From Lysobacter sp. GX 14042 (lineage in GTDB: Bacteria > Pseudomonadota > Gammaproteobacteria > Xanthomonadales > Xanthomonadaceae), in assembly GCF_021390425.1 (NCBI RefSeq), contig NZ_JAJUWY010000002.1, positions 550,129 through 614,128 on the forward strand: a DNA stretch of 64,000 nt. Direction: 5' to 3'. Position 1 is the first letter of the stretch; the number at the start of each line of letters is the position of its first letter. Below, piece after piece: positions 55,196 through 63,659 of the stretch. The notes under the pieces were generated by a model. That model was not told the DNA's origin and did no database searches. It saw nothing but the letters and a program-made list of their open reading frames with translations. A program made the translations under genes and the position numbers.

Positions 55196-57798
55196 TGCGG
55201 CCGATGGCCGACCAGAACGACCTGCCCTTCCCCCCGCCCGACCGCGACCCCGCGCCGCCCGCGGCCGCGCGCCGCCCCGGACAGCGCCGGCCGTGGTGGG
55301 CGCGACTGCTCGGCCGCGTGCTCGCGCCGTGGATCTCGCTGAGCATCGAGCCCCCCGACGTGGCCGCCCACCTGGACGAGATCGGTGATCGCGAGGTCTG
55401 CTACGTCCTCGAGGACTACGGGCTGTCGAACATCCTGATCCTGGACCGCGCCTGCCACGAGGCCGGGCTGCCAGCGCCGCTACAGCCGCTGCCTGGCGAT
55501 CTGCTGGGCCGCCGCGGCTACCTGGCGCTGTCGCGCCGCAACGTCAGCACCCTGGGCCCGCTGCAGCAGCCGCTGGGCCGCCCGGCGGTATCGAAGACCC
55601 ATTCCGCCTCGCTGGCCACCCTGCTCGAGGCCCACCGCGCCGACCCGCGTCTGGACGTGCAACTGGTGCCGGTGTCGATCTTCGTCGGCCGCGCGCCGGA
55701 CAAGAACAGCAGCTGGTTCAGCGTGCTGTTCTCGGAGAACTGGGCACTGGTCGGCCGCTTCCGCCGGCTGCTGGCGATCGCCCTCAACGGGCGCGACACC
55801 ACCGTGCGCTTCGCCCAGCCGATCAGCCTGCGCCAGGTACTGGCCGAGGAGCTGCCGCCCGAGCGCACGGTGCGCAAGATCTCCCGCGTGCTGCGTGCGC
55901 ACTTCCGCCGCATCCGCGCGGCGGTGATCGGCCCGGACCTGTCCACCCGCCGGCTGCTGATCGACCGGGTGCTGGCCGTGCCGGCGGTGAAGGACGCCAT
56001 CGCCGACCAGGCCCGGCGCGACAACTCCAGCCTGGAAGACGCCTGGAAGAAGGCCTACGGCTACGCCTACGAGATCGCCGCCGACTACTCGCACCCGGTG
56101 GTGCGCTCGGCCAGCTTCCTGCTGACCTTCGTCTGGAACCGGATCTACCGCGGGGTGCTGGTCCACCACCTCGACAAGCTCAAGCAGGCCGCGCCCGGGC
56201 ACGAGGTGGTCTACGTGCCCAGCCACCGCAGCCACATGGATTACCTGCTGCTGAGCTACCTGCTGTACACCCGCGGCATCGTTCCGCCGCACATCGTGGC
56301 CGGCATCAACCTCAACCTGCCGGTGATCGGCACCCTGCTGCGCAAAGGCGGAGCGTTCTTCATCCGCCGCAGCATCCGCGGCAGCGCGCTGTACTCGGCG
56401 GTGCTGGGCGAGTACGTGGCGCAACTGGTAGCCGGTGGCTACTCGATCGAGTACTTCGTCGAAGGCGGGCGCTCGCGCACCGGCCGGCTGCTGCCGCCCA
56501 AGGGCGGGATGATCGCCATGACCGTGCGGGCCTACCTGCGCCAGCCGACCCGCCCGGTGCTGTTCCAGCCGGTCTACATCGGCTACGAGAAGCTGATGGA
56601 AGGCGACAGCTACCTGGACGAGCTGTCCGGCAAGCCCAAGGAAAAGGAATCGATCTGGCAGCTGCTCAGCTCGATACCGAAGGTCCTGCGCTCCAACTAC
56701 GGCCAGGTGGTGGTGAATTTCGGCGAACCGATCCGCCTGGGCGAGGTGCTGGCCGCGCGCGCTCCCGAATGGGACGGGCGGCCGCTGTCCGACGATGAGC
56801 GCCCGTCCTGGCTGTCGGGGACGGTGGAGGAACTGGCCGGGCAGATCCAGGTCAACATCAACCGCGCCGCCGACGTGAACCCGGTCAACCTGCTGGCGCT
56901 GGCCCTGCTGTCCACGCCCAAGCACGCCATGAGCGTGGCCGACCTCACCGCGCAGATCACCCTGTCCAAGACCCTGCTGGCCGAGCTGCCGTACTCCGAC
57001 CGGGTCACCGTGACCCCGCATACGCCCGGGCAGATCATCGCCCACGGCGAGGAGATCGGCATGCTCACCCGCACGGTCCACCCACTGGGCGACGTACTGC
57101 ACGTGGGCGGCGACACCGCGGTGCTGCTGAGCTATTACCGCAACAACGTCCTGCACCTGTTCACCGCCGCCGGCTGGGTGGCCTGCTGCTTCCAGCACAA
57201 CCGCCGCATGTCGGTGGACACCGTGCGGCGGCTGGGCCGGACGGTGTACCCGTTCCTGCGCAAGGAGCTGTTCATCCGTTGGAACGCGGAGGAGTTCGAG
57301 CAGCGGCTGGACGCGACCATCGACATCTTCGTGCGCGAGGGCCTGCTCGACCGCAATGCCGACGACCCCTCCGTGCTCACCCGCGCCGCCGGCCAGTCCG
57401 ACGAGGTGTTCCGCCTGCGCGCGATCGGCCACTCGCTGCAACAGGCCTTCGAGCGCTACTACATCACCGTTTCGGTGCTGGTGAAGAACGGCAGCGGCAC
57501 CCTGTCCAGCGGCCAGCTGGAAAGCCTGTGCCAGCTCGCCGCCCAGCGCCTGAGCCTGCTCTACGCCCCGGCCGCCCCGGAGTTCTTCGACAAGACCCTG
57601 TTCCGCGGCTTCATCCAGAAGCTGCGCGAACTGGGCCTGGTGAAACTGGACGAGAACGGCAAGCTGGCCTTCGACCGCGAGCTGGAAGGCTGGGCCCGCG
57701 ACGCCAAGTTCATCCTCGGCCGCGAGCTGCGCCACAGCATCGAGAAGGTCAGCCCCGAGGCCGCGCGGCCGGATGACGAGGCGATGCCGGAGGATTGA
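55195..57798 (+). CDS. plsB: Glycerol-3-phosphate 1-O-acyltransferase
   Basis: The 867-residue membrane-associated enzyme makes lysophosphatidic acid from G3P and acyl-CoA/ACP. All GPAT/LPLAT blocks are present: block I VPSHRSHMDYLLLSYLLY (H-x4-D), block II GGAFFIRRS, block III FVEGGRSRTGRLLPPKGG, and block IV PVYIGYEKLMEG. The start at 55195 overlaps the preceding stop; MADQND at 55204 is an equal alternative. GpsA, also in this window, makes its substrate. Confidence 0.95.
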   Translation: MRPMADQNDLPFPPPDRDPAPPAAARRPGQRRPWWARLLGRVLAPWISLSIEPPDVAAHLDEIGDREVCYVLEDYGLSNILILDRACHEAGLPAPLQPLPGDLLGRRGYLALSRRNVSTLGPLQQPLGRPAVSKTHSASLATLLEAHRADPRLDVQLVPVSIFVGRAPDKNSSWFSVLFSENWALVGRFRRLLAIALNGRDTTVRFAQPISLRQVLAEELPPERTVRKISRVLRAHFRRIRAAVIGPDLSTRRLLIDRVLAVPAVKDAIADQARRDNSSLEDAWKKAYGYAYEIAADYSHPVVRSASFLLTFVWNRIYRGVLVHHLDKLKQAAPGHEVVYVPSHRSHMDYLLLSYLLYTRGIVPPHIVAGINLNLPVIGTLLRKGGAFFIRRSIRGSALYSAVLGEYVAQLVAGGYSIEYFVEGGRSRTGRLLPPKGGMIAMTVRAYLRQPTRPVLFQPVYIGYEKLMEGDSYLDELSGKPKEKESIWQLLSSIPKVLRSNYGQVVVNFGEPIRLGEVLAARAPEWDGRPLSDDERPSWLSGTVEELAGQIQVNINRAADVNPVNLLALALLSTPKHAMSVADLTAQITLSKTLLAELPYSDRVTVTPHTPGQIIAHGEEIGMLTRTVHPLGDVLHVGGDTAVLLSYYRNNVLHLFTAAGWVACCFQHNRRMSVDTVRRLGRTVYPFLRKELFIRWNAEEFEQRLDATIDIFVREGLLDRNADDPSVLTRAAGQSDEVFRLRAIGHSLQQAFERYYITVSVLVKNGSGTLSSGQLESLCQLAAQRLSLLYAPAAPEFFDKTLFRGFIQKLRELGLVKLDENGKLAFDRELEGWARDAKFILGRELRHSIEKVSPEAARPDDEAMPED

Positions 57799-57904
57799 GC
57801 GGACCTGCAACCTTCCGCGGGCAGCGCTAGGATGGAGCGGCGGCGGAGCAGTCGCGGGACCGCCGCGGCCCGCACATGCCGCGACCCAGCTGGAGGGAAC
57901 GCGC

Positions 57905-59113
57905 ATGACACCGCCGCAATCCACTACGGCCCTGCCCCGGCAGGGCGCTCCACCCTCCGGCGAAGAGCGCCCGCCGCTGCCGCTGGACACCGCGCCGCAG
58001 CGCCTCGCGGCCGAACTGCTCGAGCGCGCCGGCATCCGCATCAACGGCGACCGCCCCTGGGACCTGCGCCTGCACGACCCGCAGGCGCTCGACCGCGCGA
58101 TCGCCGAAGGCAACCTCGGCCTGGGCGAGTCCTACATGGCCGGCGCCTGGGATTGCGACCGGCTGGACCTGTTCTTCGACCGCCTGCTGCGCGCCCACGT
58201 CGACCGCGAAGTCCAGCCCGCCCGCCTGGCCTGGCTGTCCCTGCAGGCCCGCCTGGTCAACCGCCAGAACCGCAGCCGCGCCTGGGAGGTCGGCCGCGCC
58301 CACTACGACCTGGGCAACGACTTCTACCAGGCCATGCTCGACCCGTGGATGGCCTACTCCTGCGGCTACTGGAAGGACGCCGACAACCTCGCCGCCGCCC
58401 AGGAAGCCAAGCTCGAACTGATCTGCCGCAAGCTCGGCCTGCAGCCGGGCATGCGGGTGCTGGACATCGGCTGCGGCTGGGGCAGCTTCATGGGCTACGC
58501 CGCGAAGCACCATGGCATCGAGGCCATCGGGGTCACCATTTCGAAGCAGCAGGCGACCTACGCCACGGACCGCTTCAGGGACCTGCCGCTGGAGTTCCGG
58601 CTGCAGGACTACCGCGAACTGGAACCGTCCAACCTTGGCGGCAAGGTGGACCGCATCGTCAGCGTGGGCATGTTTGAGCACGTGGGTGGGCGCAACCACC
58701 GCGAGTACATGCAGGTGGCCCGCCGCTGCCTGGCCGACGACGGGCTGTTCCTGCTGCACACCATCGGGAAACTGCAGCGCAGCGCGGTCACCGACCGCTT
58801 CACCGACAAGCACATCTTCCCGAACGGCGAACTCCCCACCATCGGCCAGGTGGGCGAAGCGAGCGCCGGCCTGTTCGTCGTCGAGGACCTGCACAACTTC
58901 GGCGCCGACTACGACCCCACCCTGATGGCCTGGAACAGCAACTTCGAGGCCGCATGGCCGCGGTTTGCCGAACGGTTGGGTGAGACCTTCCGGCGGAAGT
59001 GGCGGTATTACCTGCTGTCGTGCGCGGGCGCGTTCCGGGCCAGGAACATCCAGCTTTGGCAGTGGGTGTTGTCGCCAGAGGGAGTCGACGGCGGATATCG
59101 GCGAATCAGTTGA
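57905..59113 (+). CDS. cfa: Cyclopropane-fatty-acyl-phospholipid synthase
   Basis: The 402-residue protein adds a methylene from AdoMet across cis double bonds of membrane phospholipids. The AdoMet site is MRVLDIGCGWGSFMGYAA; MFEHVGGRNHREYM and YYLLSCAGAFRARNIQLWQW carry the active-site Glu, His and Cys. The N-terminal ~115 residues form the lipid-contacting domain (NLGLGESYMAGAWDCDRLD). The ATG at 57905 has GAGGGAA upstream. Substrates are the unsaturated chains made by the desaturase and other enzymes. Confidence 0.94.
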   Translation: MTPPQSTTALPRQGAPPSGEERPPLPLDTAPQRLAAELLERAGIRINGDRPWDLRLHDPQALDRAIAEGNLGLGESYMAGAWDCDRLDLFFDRLLRAHVDREVQPARLAWLSLQARLVNRQNRSRAWEVGRAHYDLGNDFYQAMLDPWMAYSCGYWKDADNLAAAQEAKLELICRKLGLQPGMRVLDIGCGWGSFMGYAAKHHGIEAIGVTISKQQATYATDRFRDLPLEFRLQDYRELEPSNLGGKVDRIVSVGMFEHVGGRNHREYMQVARRCLADDGLFLLHTIGKLQRSAVTDRFTDKHIFPNGELPTIGQVGEASAGLFVVEDLHNFGADYDPTLMAWNSNFEAAWPRFAERLGETFRRKWRYYLLSCAGAFRARNIQLWQWVLSPEGVDGGYRRIS

Positions 59114-59188
59114 ACCGTCTGGTTGGCCAGACGTCCCGGCCAACGTGGCAGAAGATACCTGCCACGCTGACCGCCCCGGCAATCGCGC

Positions 59189-59783
59189 TCAATCGACCCG
59201 GATCCATTCCCCCGCGTGGATCTGGGTACCGGGGATCACAGTGTTGCCCATGTCCGACCAGACCATCACGACTGGCAGGACCTTGGGGCTGCCGCCGGTC
59301 ACCACGACTTCGTAACTGTGGCCCACCTGGAAGATGGTCGGAACGGAGTTCGCGTTGTGCGTCGTATGACCCGGTGCCAGCGTGACGGTGACGGGACCAG
59401 GCGCCACCACCTCCTTCTCCCGCCCGATCCACGTCTCATACACGGTCACGGTGACGGTTTGTGGCGTCGTGTCATTGTTGAGCAACTACCAATCAACGGA
59501 GCGCGCATTCGCTGGCAGCGAGAAGATCCCCGACGACAAGGTGACCGTACCGGGCGTAAGTCGAGCCTCCATCGCCCGGAGCCGATCCAGGATACGCAGC
59601 AGCAAGTACTGGGTGTCCGGGTCCGGCGCCGGAGCCAATACCGGGGGACGGCTTGGTACTGCGCGCTGCGAGGATCCGGCAGGGGCGGCACCGGCATCGC
59701 CGGCTGCCAACAGGGCCGGAACGGTAAAAGGACAGGGCCAGCGCGATGCCGATGGCACCGTTGCGGAATGAATGAAGCTGCAT
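59189..59783 (-). pseudogene. Decayed gene for a small exported protein (frameshift and amber stop)
   Basis: A perfect GAGGAG lies 7 bp before the ATG at 59783. It starts a signal peptide (MQLHSFRNGAIGIALALSF) that continues only in another frame as TVPALLAAGDAGAAPAGSSQ. One extra T in the run at 59726-59729 (minus strand TTTT) explains the shift. The same frame then reads to FSLPANARSVDW, an in-frame TAG (59486-59488), and LLNNDTTPQTVTVTVYETW to the stop at 59189. The intact product would be about 197 residues, secreted, with a beta-rich C-terminal half. The two lesions make it inactive unless they are sequencing errors or recoded. Confidence 0.8.
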
Positions 59784-59875
59784 GGATATCTCCTCGAGGT
59801 GTGCTCCGGACCTGCTGGTCCAGACGCATCAACCACGAGAAAGATCGAACCCAACTGCCAGAGGGGTGGCTTGGC

Positions 59876-60892
59876 TCATTCCCGGTCCAGCGGACTGAGG
59901 ACCGCGCCCGCGCCGCGCCCCAGCACATGCGTATAGATCTGCGTGGTAGCGACGTCCTTATGGCCCAGCAGCTCCTGAACCGTGCGGATGTCGTGGCCGG
60001 CTTCGAGCAGGTGGGTGGCAAAGGAATGGCGCAGGGTGTGGCAGGTGGCGGGCTTGGTGATACCTGCCTGGAAGCGGGCAGCCTTTACCGCCCGCTGCAG
60101 GCCTCCCTCGTCCAGATGGTGGCGCCCCGTGAGGCCAGTGCGCGGATTGCGTGACCTGCCCCTGGCGGGGAATACATACTGCCAGCCCAACTCGCGCCCT
60201 GCGTTCGGATACTTGCGCGCAAGCGCGTGGGGCAGGTGGACCTCCCCGTGGCCTGCCGCAAGATCTTCCGCGTGGATCACCTCGACCCTGGCGATTTGCG
60301 CCCGCAACAACTCCTCAAGCTTGCGGGGCAGCGGGACCCTCCGATCCTTGCCACCCTTGCCGTTGCGCACGCAGATTTCATTCCTGCCGAAGTCCACGTC
60401 CTTGACCCTCAGCCGGGCGCATTCCATCAGGCGCATGCCGGTGCCGTAAAGGAGGGACTCCATCAACCCGTAGCGCCCCTCCATCAGCGCAAGCAAACGC
60501 GTGACCTCTTCGCGCGTCAGCACCACCGGGATGCGCTGGGGGCGCTTGGCGCGAACGACCTCGTCCATCCAGGGCAACTCGATGCCGAGCACCTGGCGGT
60601 AGAGGAACAAGAGCGCCGACAACGCCTGGTTCTGCGTGCTGGCAGCGACGTTCCCCTTCACCGCAAGCATGGAGAGAAAGGCCTCGACTTCCCTGGGCCC
60701 CATGTCCCGCGGATGCCGCTTGCCGTTGGCCACGATGAACCTACGGATCCACTGCAGGTAGGCGCGCTCGGTGCGGATGCTGTAGTGGCGCACGCGCAGT
60801 GCGGCACGGACCTGGTCCAGCAGCCGCGGAGCCCCTTGGCCGGCTGCAGCCGCTGGACTTGATATCACCCCACTTTTCCGGTGATAAGACAT
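59876..60892 (-). CDS. intI: Integron integrase IntI
   Basis: The 338-residue tyrosine recombinase has the catalytic set Arg ([14 protein letters not shown]), Lys ([12 protein letters not shown]), His-x-x-Arg ([18 protein letters not shown]), His ([13 protein letters not shown]) and Tyr ([11 protein letters not shown]). Between patches II and III it carries the integron-specific insertion [20 protein letters not shown] with [15 protein letters not shown], which reads single-stranded attC sites. Length matches functional IntI proteins (~337). I start it at the ATG at 60892; an open frame reaches 60958. No LexA box was recognised upstream. Confidence 0.95.
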   Translation of the reverse strand: MSYHRKSGVISSPAAAAGQGAPRLLDQVRAALRVRHYSIRTERAYLQWIRRFIVANGKRHPRDMGPREVEAFLSMLAVKGNVAASTQNQALSALLFLYRQVLGIELPWMDEVVRAKRPQRIPVVLTREEVTRLLALMEGRYGLMESLLYGTGMRLMECARLRVKDVDFGRNEICVRNGKGGKDRRVPLPRKLEELLRAQIARVEVIHAEDLAAGHGEVHLPHALARKYPNAGRELGWQYVFPARGRSRNPRTGLTGRHHLDEGGLQRAVKAARFQAGITKPATCHTLRHSFATHLLEAGHDIRTVQELLGHKDVATTQIYTHVLGRGAGAVLSPLDRE

Positions 60893-61057
60893 AGCACCCA
60901 AAATTCGCCACAATTGCCTGCAGGGTGGCAGCCAGCCCGGGGGAGCGGGAGCAGGCAAGTCACTGATCTGGGGTAGGTTTTTTCTGTTTTGCAGGCAGCC
61001 CGGCCGCTGTGCATCCCGGCGCTATCATGGATTTTTCGTATCTACTTAGTGTTAGGC
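60893..61057 (+). other. attI region of the integron (approximate limits)
   Basis: The first cassette boundary is GTTAGGC at 61051-61057 with recombination between G and TTAGGC. The stretch back to the intI start contains the attI site and the intI promoter, and perhaps the cassette promoter. The exact attI ends cannot be fixed by eye. Confidence 0.6.
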
Positions 61058-61468
61058 GGCAGTGGTTTCTGTAAGTTGGCTACTGCGCCGGGTCGTTGCG
61101 TTTTGCCGCCTCGGCAACATTGCAGATCGCGTGCGCGGTGGGTTCGCCGGCTGCGGCAGTTACAGTGGCCTCGTCGCTCGGGGCGCTCGCAACTCTGCCT
61201 GTTTTGCTTCGGCAGCAACGTCGTAGCGACCCGGCCGTCGCCGACTTCGGATCGGCCAAACGTCGCAGGGACTTGCGCTTGGGGTTCGCCGGCTTTCGGA
61301 TCGTCACTCGGCCACGGCGTCGCGGCGGCAAGGTCATCGCGGTCTGCTACATTTGCCTCCTAACTAGTCATTCAAGCCGAACCCGCTTCGTGACTTCGGC
61401 AACATCACCGCACCGGCAAGCGCGTCGTTCTACCGTTCTTCGCGTTGCGGGTCGGCTTAATTCCGGTG
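61052..61468 (+). other. Integron cassette 1, no convincing gene
   Basis: The cassette runs from TTAGGC after attI to the G of attC-1. Open frames exist on both strands (for example plus 61049-61363 ending in the attC R'' box TAA; plus 61096 from TTG; minus 61080-61337), but all have odd Arg/Ser/Cys-rich composition and no good ribosome site. It may be non-coding or regulatory. Confidence 0.5.
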
Positions 61469-61474
61469 TTAGGC
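61358..61474 (+). repeat. attC-1 (117 bp)
   Basis: R'' is TCCTAAC (one mismatch to GCCTAAC) and R' is GTTAGGC. Inner boxes TTCAAGCCGA and TCGGCTTAA pair. The middle differs from the other sites. Confidence 0.8.
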
Positions 61475-61496
61475 CCATCCACCAACAAGGACTGTT

Positions 61497-61802
61497 GTGA
61501 ACGACCATCAAGACCCTTCAATCTTCGCACCCGCGTTTTGGATGCTTGGGATTCTCGCAGTGGTGCTAGGAGCTGTGCCCCTCTCCTACTTTCTTACGCG
61601 GGATATGTCTAGCTTCGAAGGCGGACGCGGATACGCTCTAGTCTCACTCACTCCGCTCATCGGCCTCGCTCTGCTAATTTCTGTGATTACGCTATTTTTT
61701 TGCATCAGGCACAGCCAAAATCTTCACAAGCCAGTTCTACTAGGCCTTCTTACCTTTAATCTGCTTGCGGGCCTCTCGTACCCGTTCCTCGAGGGACTAT
61801 GA
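61497..61802 (+). CDS. Cassette 2: small membrane protein
   Basis: The 101-residue protein has three transmembrane helices: FWMLGILAVVLGAVPLSYFL, SLTPLIGLALLISVITLFFC and LLGLLTFNLLAGLSYPFL. It starts at a GTG with AAGGA 5 bp upstream. No known family. Cassette borders are TTAGGC (61469) and GCCTAAC (61806). Base composition is AT-richer than the host chromosome. Confidence 0.75.
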   Translation: MNDHQDPSIFAPAFWMLGILAVVLGAVPLSYFLTRDMSSFEGGRGYALVSLTPLIGLALLISVITLFFCIRHSQNLHKPVLLGLLTFNLLAGLSYPFLEGL

Positions 61803-61805
61803 GAG

Positions 61806-61917
61806 GCCTAACAATTCGTTCAAGCCGAATCCGCTTCGTTCCGCAAAGCACATGGCAGGTGCAGCTTGCCATGTGCTTTGCTCCACTGCGCGTCTCGGCT
61901 TAACTTGGGTGTTATAC
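61806..61917 (+). repeat. attC-2 (112 bp, long class)
   Basis: R'' is GCCTAAC (61806-61812), R' is GTTATAC (61911-61917). An extra palindrome AAAGCACATGGCA / TTGCCATGTGCTTT lies inside. R'' and R' do not match because R' belongs partly to the next cassette. Confidence 0.9.
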
Positions 61918-61920
61918 GTG

Positions 61921-62415
61921 ATGGACGCAATCCGGTGGCTGGAACAAAAAGCTATGGGCTTTAGCGCCCTGACAGAGCCGGAGCGTGCCGCTCCAATGCA
62001 CTTCTCACTGTTGTGGAGCTACTTCGAGGCAGAGGCATTACACGCAAACGGCTCGTCCAATGCAGTTGCCGCATGGATCCGCGACCTCAATGCTCAGGGC
62101 AGGCTCAACTCATCCGCCTTTTCCACAGCACTGGACTACATCAAGAATCGTTACTACTCCCAGGGCAATTTCACGCACCACTTCCACAGCCTCAACCTTC
62201 GGCCAAATGACAGCCCTGATCTAGTCAAGGCCGTGCTATCTGGCGCCAACCCTGGTCCTGTGGATTCGGTGGTTGCCTTGTTCATTGTCATCTACCGCTT
62301 TCGTAACAACTATTTTCATGGCCCCAAGTGGGCATATCACCTGCAAGATCAGCTCAACAACTTCAACGTGGCCAACGATTCGCTCATGATCGCAATGGAC
62401 ATGTGGCGGCCTTGA
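61921..62415 (+). CDS. Cassette 3: HEPN-like protein with RX4H motif
   Basis: The 164-residue, probably all-helical soluble protein has near residue 128 the motif RNNYFHG (Arg128-x4-His133). This sits in VVALFIVIYRFRNNYFHGPK followed by WAYHLQDQLNNFN. It is the RX4-6H arrangement of HEPN-type RNases/toxins and Apea-like HEPN proteins. The ATG is 3 bp after the attC R' box with no ribosome site between. Function is inferred from the motif only; a toxin, defence or abortive role is possible, and no antitoxin is in the cassette. Confidence 0.7.
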   Translation: MDAIRWLEQKAMGFSALTEPERAAPMHFSLLWSYFEAEALHANGSSNAVAAWIRDLNAQGRLNSSAFSTALDYIKNRYYSQGNFTHHFHSLNLRPNDSPDLVKAVLSGANPGPVDSVVALFIVIYRFRNNYFHGPKWAYHLQDQLNNFNVANDSLMIAMDMWRP

Positions 62416-62422
62416 CGGTCAC

Positions 62423-62482
62423 GTATAACAATTCGTTCAAGCCGAAGCCGCTTCGCGGCTCGGCTTAACTCAAGCGTTAGGC
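62423..62482 (+). repeat. attC-3 (60 bp, short class)
   Basis: R'' is GTATAAC (62423-62429), complementary to TTATAC at the start of its own cassette (61912). R' is GTTAGGC (62476-62482). The stem is TTCAAGCCGAAGCCGCTTCG then GGCTCGGCTTAA. Confidence 0.92.
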
Positions 62483-62511
62483 CGCAATCGCGAGTGGCAT
62501 AGAGGCTTTGA

Positions 62512-62802
62512 ATGGTCTGGATTCTAGTGGCTGCACTCATCGCACTGACTCATCTTGTCGCGATAGTCCTGGGCCGGCTCACCCGAGACTGGCTTCAGCG
62601 CGTTGCGTTCAGTTCGGGCCTTGTGGGTCTGTTTAGCTTCCCCGCCGTGCTCTACTTTGCGGTCAAGAGCTTCTGTATCGCTGGAGCGTGTCGAGGCGTC
62701 GACAGTACAGGGCTGGGCCTCGCGCTTGCGGCGTTTGGCCTGCTCGCAGTGACTTCTCTAATCTCGTCGGCAGTGCTTCTGGTGCGTCGGTCGCGCGCCT
62801 AA
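62512..62802 (+). CDS. Cassette 4: small membrane protein
   Basis: The 96-residue protein has three hydrophobic segments: VWILVAALIALTHLVAIVLG, VAFSSGLVGLFSFPAVLYFA and LGLALAAFGLLAVTSLISSA, read in parts. Two cysteines (FCIAGACRG) lie in the loop between the second and third. Its TAA stop lies inside the attC R'' box. No family recognised. Confidence 0.72.
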   Translation: MVWILVAALIALTHLVAIVLGRLTRDWLQRVAFSSGLVGLFSFPAVLYFAVKSFCIAGACRGVDSTGLGLALAAFGLLAVTSLISSAVLLVRRSRA

Positions 62803-62856
62803 CGATTCATTCAAGCCGATGCCGCTTCGCGGCACGGCTTAACTCTGGTGTTAGGC
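62797..62856 (+). repeat. attC-4 (60 bp, short class)
   Basis: R'' GCCTAAC (62797-62803) and R' GTTAGGC (62850-62856) are complementary. The stop of cassette 4 is formed by the R'' box. Confidence 0.92.
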
Positions 62857-62860
62857 CCTT

Positions 62861-63109
62861 ATGTCTGATCACGAGCAGCTCGTAGTCGCACCATCCGAGC
62901 AACTCGGCGCAATCTCACGCCGGGGGCTCGTGAAGACCTTGCTCAAGTGCGCGCTGTGGTTTGGCCTCGCCTGGGTAGCAACGTGGCTTTATCCAGGCAT
63001 CGTCTGGCCGTGGTATGTAGCTTGGACATTCGTTGCAATTGGCTTGGCTTTTTCCTTGGTCGTTCTGCTGGTGGCATCTCGTAGCCGCTATGCAGAGCTC
63101 CAGAACTAG
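62861..63109 (+). CDS. Cassette 5: small membrane protein
   Basis: The 82-residue protein has a soluble N-terminus (SDHEQLVVAPSEQLGAISRR) and two transmembrane helices (LKCALWFGLAWVATWLYPGI and YVAWTFVAIGLAFSLVVLLV). The ATG is 4 bp after attC-4 with no ribosome site between. No family recognised. Confidence 0.7.
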   Translation: MSDHEQLVVAPSEQLGAISRRGLVKTLLKCALWFGLAWVATWLYPGIVWPWYVAWTFVAIGLAFSLVVLLVASRSRYAELQN

Positions 63110-63133
63110 CAGGGAAACCATGGTCGCGGAAGG

Positions 63134-63245
63134 GCCTAACAATGCGTTCAAGCCGACACCGCTTCGTTACGCAAAGCACATGGCAGGAAGAGCTTGCCAT
63201 GTGCTTTGCTCCACTGCGCGGCGCGGCTTAACTTAGGTGTTAGGC
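63134..63245 (+). repeat. attC-5 (112 bp, long class)
   Basis: R'' GCCTAAC (63134-63140) and R' GTTAGGC (63239-63245). It contains the same inner palindrome as attC-2 (AAAGCACATGGCA / TTGCCATGTGCTTT), nearly identical along its length. Confidence 0.92.
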
Positions 63246-63257
63246 CTGCAATCAGCA

Positions 63258-63659
63258 ATGCGCATAGCCATCACGATCTACGCCTCACTTTTTCTTCTCC
63301 TTTATCTCTACGGGCTGGTTCTGCGTGTCCGCTCTATCCGATCAGATCTAGAGTTTCGTGGCCCAAGGAAGACCTATGGTGGCCTGGCGCTTGCGCTCGC
63401 CAGCGGCCTTATGTTCGTAGCGTGCTATGGCTACATCGTTCAGCGCCCCATTCTTCATCCATGGTTCTGGGCAGTTTTCTTCGTGGTAAGTGTTGGCAGC
63501 TTGCTTTGGTCGGGGCGCTTCATCTCTTCACTTCAGGCTGAGCACGGTAAAAGAGCTGGGCTTGCTGCCTATTTGGTCAACACAGCTCTTGTGTTGCCCA
63601 TTGATCTGACGGTATTCCTCTATGCGTTCCGTTCCGCACAGATCTGGCAGCAGGCCTAA
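63258..63659 (+). CDS. Cassette 6: four-helix membrane protein
   Basis: The 133-residue protein has helices IAITIYASLFLLLYLYGLVL, YGGLALALASGLMFVACYGY, FWAVFFVVSVGSLLWSG and LAAYLVNTALVLPIDLTVFL, in parts. The TAA stop is within the attC-6 R'' box. No family recognised. The start at 63258 gives the first helix directly; a GTG at 63237 overlapping attC-5 is less likely. Confidence 0.75.
   Translation: MRIAITIYASLFLLLYLYGLVLRVRSIRSDLEFRGPRKTYGGLALALASGLMFVACYGYIVQRPILHPWFWAVFFVVSVGSLLWSGRFISSLQAEHGKRAGLAAYLVNTALVLPIDLTVFLYAFRSAQIWQQA

Noticed and set aside
55480..58113. Long minus-strand open frame opposite plsB
   Set aside because: PlsB motifs on the plus strand are unambiguous and the antisense product has no recognisable domain.
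60893..61050. LexA box controlling intI
   Set aside because: CTG...CAG-like pieces exist (TTTTCTGTTTTGCAGG) but without the symmetric spacing of a known LexA site.
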